Shown here: one piece after another, positions 35,171 to 46,292 of the stretch
Position numbering within the stretch: the stretch's first letter is position 1
How the letters are laid out: the number at the start of each line of letters is the position of its first letter
Assembly: GCA_002104905.1 (NCBI GenBank)
Contig: MCFE01000410.1
Location: forward strand, 1-64,000
Direction: 5' to 3'
Length of the DNA stretch: 64,000 bases
From: Basidiobolus meristosporus CBS 931.73
Taxonomy: Eukaryota > Basidiobolomycota > Basidiobolomycetes > Basidiobolales > Basidiobolaceae
The notes under the pieces: model-generated
What the model saw: the letters and a program-made list of their open reading frames with translations, nothing else
The model's database searches: none
Told to the model about the DNA's origin: nothing
Made by a program: the position numbers and the translations under genes

Positions 35171-36506
35171 ATTCTGGTAGTGGATCTGGATTGGATCCAC
35201 CTGCAGGACCAAATTATTTTTCATATGGTAGGCAGGGCTGAGTGTCCCAAACAAGTAGCAAAGAAATGTCAGTTTGCTAGGAGAGTGCCTGCAAGGGAGA
35301 GGCAGGCAAAAACAGATGCACTAGTGCAACATTTAGCAAGGAGAAAATGTATTACAATGTAAGAAGCACTCAGTTAAAGCATTGGTGAAAGACTTGGCAG
35401 TGATAAATGTTAAGTCAAAGACTGAAAAGCTTACCCAATTCACAGACAGGAGGGTATGAGAAAAAAGCTGTAGTATTCATCAATGGATGCCATCAGCTCA
35501 GAACAGGCCAAAACCAATAATGGCCAAGAAGACATAATAAAAAGAAAATGTCTGTTTTCTCAAGTGTTGGAAGCGCAGTCAGTCAAGCAGCACTCCAATG
35601 AGGTACATCAGCTTGCAGAAAAAAGCACTTTGTCTACCACTGCCTCCCCATCCTGTATTTTTGAACCAGTGGAGCTCCCACTGACAGAAAAAGCAACAAA
35701 TATCAGGAGCTCAAAAGACTATCACTATGCCTACAATGGAATTTTTGAGCATTAATTGGCACATCAAGAGGTTGCAGCACTTCTTCAGGAGCAGTGCCCA
35801 AGAAAATGCACTTGAATAATGCAAGGTTTCATTGCAAAGACTGGTAGTTGAGGGTCAAACCTTGTAGTACCAGCTGAAGGCCAGGCCATATTGGAACAAG
35901 TGAATGAGCAGTAGCATAAAGCCACATGGCTACTCCCAGAGGCATAGAAAAAGGACATAACAGTAGGAATACCTATTGAATAGTGAATTATATTGGAGTT
36001 ACCTCCACAGTATGGGGTTAGGCTTAATGTTAGTGTTAGGTATAGGGACTTGCTAAAGTCAATGCAATTGGCAATTGAGGTACAACCAAAATGTCAACAG
36101 AAATAAATCAACCTGTCTGCATGAAAGTTCAGAGAATTGGTTGAGTCAGGAAGTAATGGGTATGAAAAAGAGGCAAAAGCCAAGCAATGTACACAAACAC
36201 TGGAGGTGATTGAGTGTTCAGCCTCAAATAGTGAGAGAATTGGAGGAGAACTATCCAATAGTCACTTCTCAATTGTTGTGATGAAAGATTATGATAAAGT
36301 TTTTGGTGATATCTGGGTTCAATTACTTTACTGCAGTCTGATCATGGTGTCCTAATGGGATCAATACCTCTTAGTCATAGGATGCTAACATTTGACACCC
36401 TTTTATGGGCTCTTCACAATTATTTCTCATAGGGCTTTAGACTTGTTCTATTGTACCATGCCAGGGTGCACAGCACAATCTGTGGTCTTTAAGAACAATT
36501 GGGTGC
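35171..36506 (+). pseudogene. E accessory region copy 2
   Basis: Colinear with 27000-29640 and uninterrupted here, lying directly after the transposase remnant. It holds short open stretches at 35483-35755 and 36137-36355. No family recognised. The end near 36443-36506 resembles 3054-3123, so this repeat also occurs elsewhere. It is cut at 36506 by T1 copy 4. Confidence 0.5.
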
Positions 36507-37577
36507 TATAGTGGGGTGACAGTGACACCCACTGACAGATGTGATCATTCCCTTATTTTCTACTTTGCTATATCTCTACTACACTTATTTTAGTTTTATC
36601 CCATTTGTCTTACCTGATCAGTACTATCCCATAAGCCGGTTGTCTATCACACCTGCTTACCTTATTGCATAAGTTACCCCTCACTTTATGTAAGATTACT
36701 AGCTATAAGTGCTTCTATATTAGGCAAGTACCCGCACCAATACCCGTGACACATGGTCAACCTGTCTCACCATCCCTATCATTTCCATACCATATATGGT
36801 ATCACTATGTTACACAGGTTTCAAAATACTGATTCCTGATTGGTTGGTTGTGCTGTGCCTCTTAGAACCTTCTGGCACCTACTTAGAACATTCTTAGGTT
36901 GTTCTGATGTCATTAAGACTTCTATTGACATCTGGAACCTTCTGGAACACCATGATTAGTAACCACTTAGCCAGTAAGAAAAGTATATAAGGGAGGCTAT
37001 CCCTCAACAATAAATCATCATCCCTTTTATCAATATACCAACTTGTTGATTAGTGTGATCACTGCTACCTGCTGCTACCTGAACTTCCAACCCCAGACCA
37101 CAGGACACTCCCAGGAAACCATGCAGACAAGCCAACTGACCTTGGAGGCACTACTTGTGAGGAATACTCAGAGTAGGTATCTTTTATTATATTTGATTCT
37201 TTCCCAAGTTTGTTCTTGTACAGGCAGAGATACTTTTCTGTCTTTGTAACTATTGACCACAGCTGCATTCTTATCAAGTCCCTGCTGGTGGAGTTTACAG
37301 TTGTTTTGACTTTGGAAGCTTTAGTACATTGTCATCTCAAAGGATGCTGAACCAAGCACATACTTTTGTTAAGATGCCAACCAAGTTGGGGATTGTAGAT
37401 CAATAGTTTCCCTTGACAAGCTTGTGGTTTTATTCCCATTCACATTAGATTAGAGACAGAACCCAAGTATTCCTAGCAAGCTTTTGCTAGAGGTTATTGC
37501 ACCCAGTGAACACCCTGCACACAAAACACTTGAGAAATGTTGGACATATTTCTCCTTTGGACTTATACACCATCACA
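36507..37577 (+). repeat. T1 solo LTR copy 4
   Basis: 1071 bp, TATAGTGGGG...ACCATCACA. AGTATATAAGGGAGG lies near 36980 and AATAAATCATCATCCC near 37010. Flanks GTGC and ACAG do not match. The right flank ACAG-TAGATTCAGAGC resembles the G-LTR end beside copy 1 (GCAG-TAGATCATAAC), so the locus looks rearranged. No coding region. Confidence 0.82.
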
Positions 37578-37591
37578 ACAGTAGATTCAGA

Positions 37592-38090
37592 GCTAACATC
37601 CCTACCATTTCAGTATCATGTATGGTGTTTCTGTGTTACACAGGTTTCAGACTACTGCTGTGCCTTTTAGAACCTTCCAGGACCTTCTTGGTGTATTTTT
37701 AGCTCATAGTGATGTTGTTATGAATTTAGCTGATGCATGGAATCTTTTTGATCCTTGTTATTAATAATCGCTTGGCAATCAGGAAAAGTATCCATGAGAA
37801 GTCAGTCCCTCATCAATCAATCATCCCTTTTATCAGTCACACATTCCCCTTATTGACTTGCAGTTGATTACTGCACCCACCTTCAATAGTTACACCTCAG
37901 ACCTGCCATTGAGTAGCTTTTCAGGGTAGTGCACAAGAAGCACAGATGCCTTTGGAGACACTTGGAGCATCTAGAAATCTAGAGATGCAGGAGCTTTTAC
38001 CATAGTGACATATTGGCCAAGATACTAGCAGTTTAGGCCCAGAGGTTATTGCACTCATCAGACACCTCACACATCTTGAGTTGTGTAGCT
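37592..38090 (+). repeat. T2 LTR copy 2, 5' and 3' truncated
   Basis: Matches T2 copy 1 from its CCCTACCATTTCA block to GAGTTGTGTAGCTTCT, including the region after the polyadenylation motif that distinguishes T2 from T1. The first 240 bp or so and the terminal ACCACCACA are missing. Confidence 0.75.
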
Positions 38091-38563
38091 TCTTAGGAGT
38101 CAGAGTCTTTTGAGCTTGGATATATACAAGGGCTTGGTAGGCAGTGTACAATGTAAAAAGGCTATGGCATAGGTACTGATGAAACTTCTTCAAGGCAAAG
38201 ACTATGGCAAGTAGCTCCTTCTTGGTGGCAGAGTGGTTTCTCTTAGCAAGTTGTAGAGACCTGGCTTGAAAATAAGTCCAATGAGGCAGACTTTGGTCTT
38301 TATCCTGATAGTGGGCTGCTCCTAATACAACATTAGATGTATCTGTAGCAACAACAAAGGGCTTGGTAAAGTCTGTGTAGGATAAGATGGGTGCTTGTGG
38401 GAGTAGTTTGCACAGCAACTCAAAGGCTTGGTCATGAGTCTTATTCCAGGCTGAGGGGAGATCAGGGCTATGGTGTAATGCATCCAAAGGGGCACTCAAT
38501 GAGGACATGAATGGTATGTGCTCAGTGAAATAGTTGAAAACCTCATGGAAATGATGAGGCTGC
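38091..38563 (-). pseudogene. Gypsy-like element D, RNase H part
   Basis: The minus-strand reading contains FNYFTEHIPFMSSLSAPLDALHH, a TPFVVATDTSNVVLGAAHYQ-like RNase H start, RNHSATKKELLAIVFALKKFHQYL and QALVYIQAQKTLTPKK. This is the Ty3/gypsy RT-connection and RNase H order but a different lineage from G. It is split from its RT by a C solo LTR at 38564. Confidence 0.8.
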
Positions 38564-38912
38564 TGTTGTAAAAATTTGTAATTCCACCTAAACATTCACC
38601 TGACTTAGTCACTTAGATCATTATCTTCAAATCCTAGGGAATACTGACCAAATTCCTTGTTGGGATTTACTTAGAATACTTTTACCAAAATACCAGGTAT
38701 CCAGAACATGAAAACTCTCAAAGTTGTCCAAACAGCCCCACACTGTGCACACATGTTCTTGGGACCTTCCTTAACCTATTCTACGTGTTTGTAATGCCAA
38801 GACCATGTAAATGTATAAATACTACTTTTACATTCACTAAATCAGTAAGTGAAAGCCACATAATCCACTTGTCCTCCCAATCACTTCCAATATCTCCAAG
38901 ACTCCTACAACA
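38564..38912 (+). repeat. C-family solo LTR
   Basis: 349 bp, TGTTGTA...TACAACA with 7-bp inverted ends. Perfect 5-bp target duplication GCTGC (38559-38563 and 38913-38917). A TATA-like TGTATAAATACT lies near 38815. Inserted in the D element; no internal region remains. Confidence 0.92.
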
Positions 38913-39530
38913 GCTGCATGGTGCTAGTGGATTTTGACCATTCACAATGTTAACCAGTTTGGAAGGGTCTAGTTGGTGGCCAGCTGTTCTGACTATAAAT
39001 CCAAAGAGATTGATTTAAAGGCAAGCAAAACTGCACTGTTCAGCATTGAGAATCAGTCCAATGGCAGTCAGTCTGTTGATTACATCAGTGACATGAGTTG
39101 CATGATCATCATGGTTTGTGGAAAATATGATGACATCATTTAAAGACACTAATGTGTATGGAGCATTCTTGAGTGCTACATTCATGACTCTCTGGGACTT
39201 GCTGGTCAGTGTCATTAGGCCATATGGAGCCCCCTGAAACATTCATTGCATATTATTTCAAGTAAAGGCTGTCTTATGCAGATGATCAAGGTGGATCTGG
39301 AATTGGTGGTATGCATCCTTTAAGTCCAACTTTGAGAATACTTTTGCTCCTGATAGTGAGGAAAAGATATCCTGGATTCTTGATGTTGGAAATTTGTCAT
39401 CTTGGAGAGGTTTGTTCATAGGTCTGGGGACCAAGCAGGGTCTCCTCAAAGTTGGATTCCCAGTAACATCCTTCTTAGGTGCAAGCAAGTAATTTTTGCT
39501 AATGGTGTAGAATTCTTCTCAGGACAGGCA
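38913..39530 (-). pseudogene. Gypsy-like element D, reverse transcriptase part
   Basis: Minus-strand pieces: RPMNKPLQDDKFPTSRIQDI, SGAKVFSKLDLKDAYHQ, then GAPYGLMTLTSKSQRVMN and LNDVIIFS where YxDD is expected (decayed to SLND), followed by HVTDVINRLTAIGL. RT order is clear but the frames are broken and the active site is lost. Confidence 0.8.
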
Positions 39531-41340
39531 GGTCATCTATATTCCATCTTTCCACATTTAAAGCAGTTGTCATCAACATATAAGTTATCAACTCTGGTTT
39601 TTTGCTGCAACTCTAAGGTGTTTCCTAACTTGTTTGACTGCTTAGTGATATGTTTGCACTCACTAGTAGAATGATAGCATCTTCTGTGAGGTTGAGAGTG
39701 CTTGGTAGCAGTTGATTTCTTCTTGGTTACATGAATAGTCTCTTTTCTGGTTGTTGCAGGATCTTGTGTTGAGTTGCCTGAGATCTGGCTTACAGCTGCA
39801 GTCATGGTTATTGCAAGTGTACATTTCTCAGCAATTTTGTCATAAGTACCTGCCAGGTTGCATGCTTTGACAATAATAATATTGCTCTGCAGCCAGTATG
39901 AGAAGTATGAAAGAAAATGAGCAGTAAGTGATGGATTATCAGCACTAACTCCAGCTAATCTCTTTTGTCTCTGGAATATAGCACAGAAGTGTTGCACAGA
40001 TTCAACTTTTTGCATTTAAGCTTTCCATGAGTTGCAGCTTAGTCCTGCTTTCTTGAGGGGATCTTTAAAATGGCTGCAAAAGAGTTCTGGGGCAGTTTTT
40101 CATGTACTATTGGACGGAATGTTCACTTGAACCCAGTTGGAATCATTTATGGTAAGACAGATAGTTGGAACTCTAGCCCAATGGGTGCCAGGGTCTAGCT
40201 GGTGTGCAGCTATCAATTACTATGGCAACGTTCTCCAGAGCTTCTTTGATTATTATTATTTATGGGCTTTGAGTGTTGTAATTATTCTGCAGTCACTTAA
40301 ATATTCATGCTAACATAGTTGCACAGATCTTATTCTGTAATTAGCTCTCTGTCCTGACTAAACTTTTTGTCAGAAATTACTTTGAATATTTGCATCATAT
40401 TATCAGGCACCCAGATTATGATCTTTCTCACAGTTGTCCAAAAGACCCAAACTTTGCTCAAATATTCTTAGGATCTTTCTTAGCAAACTCTACAAATTTG
40501 TTTGCCTTACTTATTCAAGGCATAAATAACCTACCAATGATCAATAAATGCAAGTGAGTAACATGTGAATCCTCTACTTCTCCATATCATATCCAATACT
40601 TCTCAGAGTACTGCAACATTGAGTACCTCCTTAGATTATTTTCAGTGCTGACTTAAGCTTCTTTCTTCCTTCTACTTGTCACTTCATTGTATTGATTCCT
40701 CATCTAGGAACCTGAGATATATTCAATATAAGATTAAATCCACAGTTCTAGACTATAGCATGGGTACCAAGCCCTAAAATCTGTCTTTCAGGCTACTCAG
40801 GAAGGTTTATTATCTGATCTGCATCAGTAGTGTGTGTACCCACAGATTCTATCTGACAACTAACAGGACAGTTGTGTTGATTAGATTTTTCATCTCTCTT
40901 CCTTGGAGCATCTTTGTAGTAGAGAGTTTTGTCTAACAGACAATTTCTTAGTAGCTGAACAAGCATGGTTGGTGACTTTGCCCCTGAGCATGGAACTAGT
41001 CACTTGAACGTAACATTAAAGCAAATGCAATGGAAGGTACTTGGTTCATTCTTCAGGTATATTAGGGATTCTTCTCATAAAGCTTTAAGTGGGCTTTCTT
41101 CTTCCTTATCACTATCATGTAGGCATCTTTTCTGTAGCAGCAGCATGGGATTTAGCATTTAGATTCATCAAGCTTGTTGGCTGAGATAAGATGCCAGTAA
41201 TAGCAGTAGTAGACATTCCAGAGAGTGACAGCATGGGACTCATAACCTGTTGCATTTGTACTGAACTTATTGGAAGTAATTGGGGGAATAAGTAGAATTG
41301 GTGGCTTCACCTGATGGTTTAACAATTACAGACGTAGCAC
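39531..41340 (-). pseudogene. Gypsy-like element D, gag part (split)
   Basis: The minus-strand ORF at 39533-40015 (160 aa) has a gag-like body (QHFCAIFQRQKRLAGVS..., YWLQSNIIIVKACNLAGTYD) and an incomplete knuckle CFKCGK. Sequence upstream to 40273 continues it (QNSFAAILKI or, in frame, ELFCSHFKDPLKKAGLS). Weaker minus-strand similarity to a gag N-terminus lies at about 40640-41160. A C solo LTR at 40274-40618 lies between. The boundary at 41340 is approximate. Confidence 0.55.
40274..40618 (+). repeat. C-family solo LTR
   Basis: 345 bp, TGTTGTAATT...CTGCAACA. Perfect 5-bp target duplication TTGAG (40269-40273 and 40619-40623). More diverged than the copies at 38564 and 42387. Confidence 0.9.
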
Positions 41341-41346
41341 TATATA

Positions 41347-41820
41347 CTAACATGCACTTAGCAGAACAAGCAAGTAGCATATGTTCTGGAGGGTCTCAAG
41401 AGCATGTGTGCAAAGTATGTAACTGTTTGGACAACTATGAGAAAATTCATATTTTGAGTACCTGATGATTTGGCCAAAGTAATCCAAGTAAATCCCAACA
41501 AGTACTCTGATCAAAGTTCTGTAATATCTGTAGGTAATGATCAAAGTGGCTAAGTAAGGCAACTATGTAGGTGCTACCAAATACTTTTACAACAAAGTCC
41601 ATACACTCATGATACATAAAAATCTTAAGCTGTTCCAACAGCCCCAAATGATGAACACATGTTGATGGGACTTTACTCATAATACTCTATCCAATTCTTT
41701 TGCCATGACTATCTACAAGTATAGATATTACTTTTGCAATCAGAAGTCAATAAGTAGTAATCACATAACCTACATGTTCTCCCAACCACTTGCAATCTAT
41801 ACAGCTCTGACAGCAGCTGT
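41347..41820. repeat. Inverted pair of C-family LTR fragments
   Basis: 41350-41560 is a minus-strand piece of the C LTR (reading CTTTGATCATTACC... to GCTACTTGCTTG). 41565-41820 is a plus-strand piece covering the LTR second half to its end. The two overlap in LTR content by roughly 120 bp and could pair as a hairpin. Gag-like copia sequence follows the plus-strand piece. Confidence 0.65.
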
Positions 41821-42386
41821 CGAGTGCTAAGCTTTCATTTCATGGAATGTCTACCACTGCCATTAGTTGATTTCTCCCCTCTGCTGGAAAGCTCAATGGA
41901 TCTAACAACTAAGTCTGAAAGGCAAAGGCAGCAATGATTCTATGCAACAGAGGCCTGTGGGGTAATGTGATGTAAATAGATTGTACTTGCTATGGTGTAA
42001 GAGAAGCAGCCCTAAGGTATCACAAGAAAGAACAAGGTATATGTAACTGCATTTACCTTAATGTCAAAGACATCCTGCTAGCTCAGTGCTCAAGAGACAA
42101 AACAGCCAGGAATGGCTATAAGTGATCAGAAGACACCTATAAGTCATGTTCAGCTGCAGAGAGAATGAATCAATTATAGAAAGGCTCCATAAAAAGATGC
42201 TCCCAGGAAGTAAAATGAAAACCTACTTATCAGAAACAGCCCATTAGGTTGAAGAGATTGAATCAGTGAGAGTGCTAACTACCAATGAAGGAGTTACCCA
42301 CCTGAAAAGCCTGACTGGTAGGCTTCAGGGCCTTGTGTCATCCCAAAATTTATGAACTGTGGATCTAACTGTCAAAATAAGTATGG
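41821..42386 (+). pseudogene. Copia copy 3, gag remnant
   Basis: Decayed gag similar to 1480-2050 (SAGKL.-like start, then a YKSCSA-E region and a final LTGRLQGL-like stretch). Interrupted at 42386 by a C solo LTR and continuing at 42741. Confidence 0.55.
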
Positions 42387-42735
42387 TGTTGTAAAAATTT
42401 GTGATTGCATCTAAATACTCACCTAATTTAGTCACTTAGATTGTTACCTACATATCTTTCTGAGCTCTGACCATATTCCTTGTTGGGATCTACTTGACAA
42501 AATTTCATGTTCCAGGAACCTGATAATTTGGTGAAAATATTTCAAGTTGTTCAAATGGCCCCAAACTGTGTATACATGTTCTTGGGACCTTCCTACACAG
42601 ATTCTATGTATATGTTATGCCAAGACCATATAGAAGTATAAGTACTACTTTTACATTCAAAAAATCATCAAGTGAAAGCCACATAATCTACCTGCTCTCC
42701 CAATCACTTACAATATCTCCAAAACTCCTACAACA
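42387..42735 (+). repeat. C-family solo LTR
   Basis: 349 bp, TGTTGTA...TACAACA. Perfect 5-bp target duplication TATGG (42382-42386 and 42736-42740). It is the cleanest C copy together with the one at 38564. Confidence 0.93.
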
Positions 42736-42740
42736 TATGG

Positions 42741-43335
42741 AGGGCACCTGGATGAGGAGCTATGAGTATCAAGCCTTAATAAGAAGGAAGAAGATAATGC
42801 TTTGATAGCCAGCAATAACCAGCAATGAAGGCACTCAAGACCCTTGAAAAGAAATAAGAGTCTAGCTTGCAGCCAGCACAAAGGTAGGAACCCTTGACAT
42901 ATTGGTGCTTCCAAAACAGAGATGATCAATCAAAAAAGCATGAATGTGAGAATGCTGTGACCACTGAAGATAGACCATTTGTATCTGCACTCAGTATGAC
43001 AACAAGCAAGGATTCTCAGATATGGTATTTGAACTCTGGAGCATCTCAGCACTTTACACACCAAAAGGACATCTTACCCAGTATCAAGAGGTTCCAATCA
43101 AGAAGGTTTTCACAGGAGACAACAGACCACATCATGCAATTAGATTGGTAACCGTGTAAGTAAGCCTTAGAAGTAATGAAGGGAACCATTCACTTGCCTT
43201 CAGAGAAATACTCTGTGTATCTGAAGTTGCCAAGAACCTATTATCTCTGACCAAGGCCACATCAGAAGGACTTGGTTTCAGTTTTGACAATTCCAGATAC
43301 CAGATCACTGATCAAAGGCAATACTCTCAGAAATG
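42741..43335 (+). pseudogene. Copia copy 3, protease and pre-integrase remnant
   Basis: The open stretch 42894-43151 contains VSALSMTTSKDSQIWYLNSG followed by ASQHFTHQKD. This is the copia protease, with the active DSGAS changed to NSGAS. Further on EVAKNLLSLTKATSEGLGF-like sequence marks the GAG-pre-integrase start, with stops. It ends in a C LTR fragment. Confidence 0.7.
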
Positions 43336-43402
43336 CTGCAGCAAAAACCACGTAACCTACTTGTTCTCCCAATTGGTGCCAATCACTCCAAAACACTTAT
43401 GA
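43336..43402 (+). repeat. C-family LTR 3' end fragment
   Basis: Short match to the last 65 bp or so of the C LTR (AACCACGTAACCTACTTGTT..., CCAATCACTCCAAAACACTTATGAC). It is the last recognisable element before the gene-rich part. A CT-rich stretch follows at 43443-43460. Confidence 0.6.
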
Positions 43403-43604
43403 CTGATCCAAAGTATCCATTAGCCAAATATTGGGACTTTACCTCTCTCTCTCTCCCCCCCTTCACTTGAGCATTTACGATCAGTCAGAATATGCTGGTT
43501 CATGACTGGTTTGCTTAGGATAGAAGACACCCAATGAAACAGCCATCAGATGTTTATTAGCAGGTCGCCAATTGAGTGGGGTAAGGTGGTGTGGCCAATG
43601 ACCA

Positions 43605-45937
43605 TCAGGGTTTAAGGGAAGTCAACATTTCCAACAGGTTTTCGTGGTTCTGCTGGACCTTCTGGATCAGATCGGCCAGCTCCAGGCCGGAGATCTCCTT
43701 CCCCTTGAGGGAGTTGATGGGGTGATGGAGGGTGGAGAATCGGGAGAGGTTCTGACGCTTCTGGTACTCCAGGTAGGTCTCCAGCTTCGTCTCCCCGTTC
43801 TCGAGTTCCACGTTCAAGGGGAGGAAACCGCGGGTGATTTGATGGGCCATGACGTCGTTCGCATCCGATTTCAGCTGCTCGTGGAGTATGGTGTCCAGCG
43901 CCTCGAAGGAGGGGCCGACCAGGTGTCGGGATTCGTGCCAGGCTATCAACATCAGGGGGGCCCACAGTAGCACACTGAGCACCGCGTGGTTCAGCCTCGC
44001 GTAGCCCTTCTCAGACATCACGAGCGAGGTGGGGATGATGAAGAGCACCTCGATAAGGTTCAGCGGGGCAGGGAAGGGGAACTGGTCCGGAGACTTCAGG
44101 TAGGAAAACACCTTGAACGTGAATAGGGCTAGGTACTCGCTCTCCGACTGCTCGGTGATCCGAGAGTAGGACGAGTTGAAGAGCGCCACCAAGATGTTCA
44201 GAAGCAGCACCACGGTGAAAAACAGGTAGAGGCCGAACAGGAACGCCCCGTACACGTTGTGATACTCTTCGGCCTGGGCGAAATTCGCATCCCTAAAGAA
44301 GGATGGTCATGGTTAGTACGAGCGGTTGGTGGGAACGTATCTCGGAACGGGGATCGCTTACGCAAGAAACGCCCTGCTCAATAGGCTGAACGTCGACAAC
44401 AGCCCCAGCTCGTCGTCCTTGTCGTTGCCCCCGCCGAGCGCGTAGAAGCTTTGAAGAAACCCGATAAATCCCCAAGGCAGGAGGGAGAAGAACATGAAAC
44501 TGTCCTTGATCATGGCTTGCAGTATGATGATCATGTTCCCGATGAATTTGAACCCGTCCAGCAGCGAGACCGTCTTCACCCACAGAAAGATCGCCATGAT
44601 GGAGAGCAAATCGTAGGCTATGTCGTTGTACGCGTCTTTCTTGTGGGCGTGATGGACGGTCAGGGCGAGGATCCTAAACGCGAACGAGACGAAAAACACC
44701 AGGTACATCCCGATGTTGATCCAATGCCAAATGCTGTAAAGATAGAACACCCCACCCTCGTAGATCTGCGAAGAGGGAATTGGTTGGTGAGCAGCTGGCC
44801 ACACAAGGGGTTCCCACACATCCTCTTACCAGTCGAATCTCCTCGAAGATGTATCCCATGACGAAAGTGTACATCATCCACTCTAGAGGCTCGGGCCGGG
44901 TCGTTCGGTTGTTCACCACGTACGTGTACAATGCCAGGAAGCCCAAAAAGTAGACGATTCGAAGGGCATCTTGATACCTAGAAGGGCCGGTTAGTGTCCC
45001 ACGCAACCCACCCGAAATTGACCGAACGGATTACTTGGGCACTTGAAGTCTCTCGGGGTTGAAGTACTGCCAAATGGATCCGGATGTGCTTTGCTCGTAT
45101 GCGACAAAGTAGGTGTTTCCGTTGGAATCTTCGTTCTGTAGGATCCCTCCTTCCCATATCGTCTGGAGATGGAATAGGCTTGGTTAGTGTTCCTTCGGGG
45201 ATGCCAACCGGATGCCCTTACGTTGATGCATTTCTGGACTTCATAGTCGCTTAAGAACATGGTGGCATGGATTTCGATGGCGATTTCGATGACTATGTGA
45301 GCGTAGCATCTTCAGTCACAAGGGTTGTGCCAGCAACAAGAGAAACACTTACCACAGCTAGCACTGGAAACCTCCTCTCCTTCCGCATGGTATTTTTGAA
45401 GGAGAACATTGAAATTCAAGGTGAGTCGGTTTTGGAAGGAATGCAACCTATATTCATGGGGAGTCATGTTTGATCAAAAGGGGCGATTTTGTCCGATCGA
45501 AACCACGTCTAAACCACTTACAAATTCTTCGCCAACACCTGGGCGGCCAGAGCTCTCTGTTGCATCAGAGAAGTCCAGGAGGCGTCTTTTTCCGCCTCGT
45601 GCTGGTATGCAGCAACACAGCGGAGAGCGCAGTAGATAACGTGGTAAGGTTCGACTACTTCTCCGTTCTGGCCGCCAGCTAGACGGGCCAGCTGGAGGGC
45701 ATATTGGACGGTGTCTTTGGTGATGATGGTGGAGTCACATCGGGTGATATCCTCCGGTTCGACCAGAGACGGTAGAACGCAGTTGATGAGGGAGAACAGG
45801 CCGGTGATGGTTTTACGAACTCTCTTGGCCTGACCTTGCGCGTCGTTCTCCGACAGGAACGCTGTGGTGGACTTTGCTGGCAAAAGGGGCTGTTGCTCGT
45901 CCGTCACCGAACCGGTACGGCTGTGAACATTAGACAT
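43605..45937 (-). CDS. YVC1-like vacuolar TRP-type cation channel
   Basis: Seven exons on the minus strand: 45937-45522, 45447-45353, 45292-45222, 45162-45035, 44977-44830, 44765-44362, 44292-43605. They total 1950 nt, 649 residues plus stop, with all phases consistent. Introns are 57-74 bp with GTAAG/GTAAT donors and AG acceptors; several show CTAAC branch sites. The protein has a hydrophilic N-terminus, a conserved MFLSDYEVQKCI segment and multiple hydrophobic helices. A pore region follows (FMFFSLLPWGFIGFLQSFYA), then a final helix (GLYLFFTVVLLLNILVALFN) and a cytosolic tail. Yeast Yvc1 is 675 aa and releases Ca2+ from the vacuole; length and motif order fit that family. Confidence in the family is high; ion preference and location are inferred. 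Confidence 0.92.
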
Positions 45938-46292
45938 GTTGCTTGATTTCTTCCTCCCTTGTCTTTGCTGGAAAATGGGGGACCGCTTAAAAGTGCAGTT
46001 GACTACAAGTTTGGTTTGGGTTCAGGCCCATAACATCCTAATCGTCCTAGTCATCCAAACTTCACCCTCGACCTTGATTTCTCACCCTGCTTCACCCCAC
46101 CCAGGTCTCAAAGTACGAATGTCATGGAACCTGTTTGGATGGAGTGTTGGTCGAACATGTGTTACCTCAGTTAATTTCTGGCTTACATCACGGGCACATC
46201 ACGGGCGGATATCGCGAATCAGAAGAAATCCAAATTTATTCACAAATCAACACTATATTACAAGGAGGTAGTTGAGGCGGTGGTGGCGAGCA
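45938..46292. other. Intergenic between channel and ZIP genes
   Basis: 355 bp between the start of the channel gene and the end of the zinc transporter gene (both minus strand). It holds the channel promoter and the transporter 3' UTR. No TATAAATA box was seen for the channel, unlike the secreted-protein genes. The stretch includes a short local direct repeat ACATCACGGGC (46192-46206). Confidence 0.5.

Noticed and set aside
43612-44970. ORFs on the plus strand or in other minus frames over the channel gene (for example 43612-43965, 44293-44583, 44451-44861)
   Set aside because: Shadows in GC-richer coding sequence; the seven-exon minus-strand model explains the region with conserved motifs.
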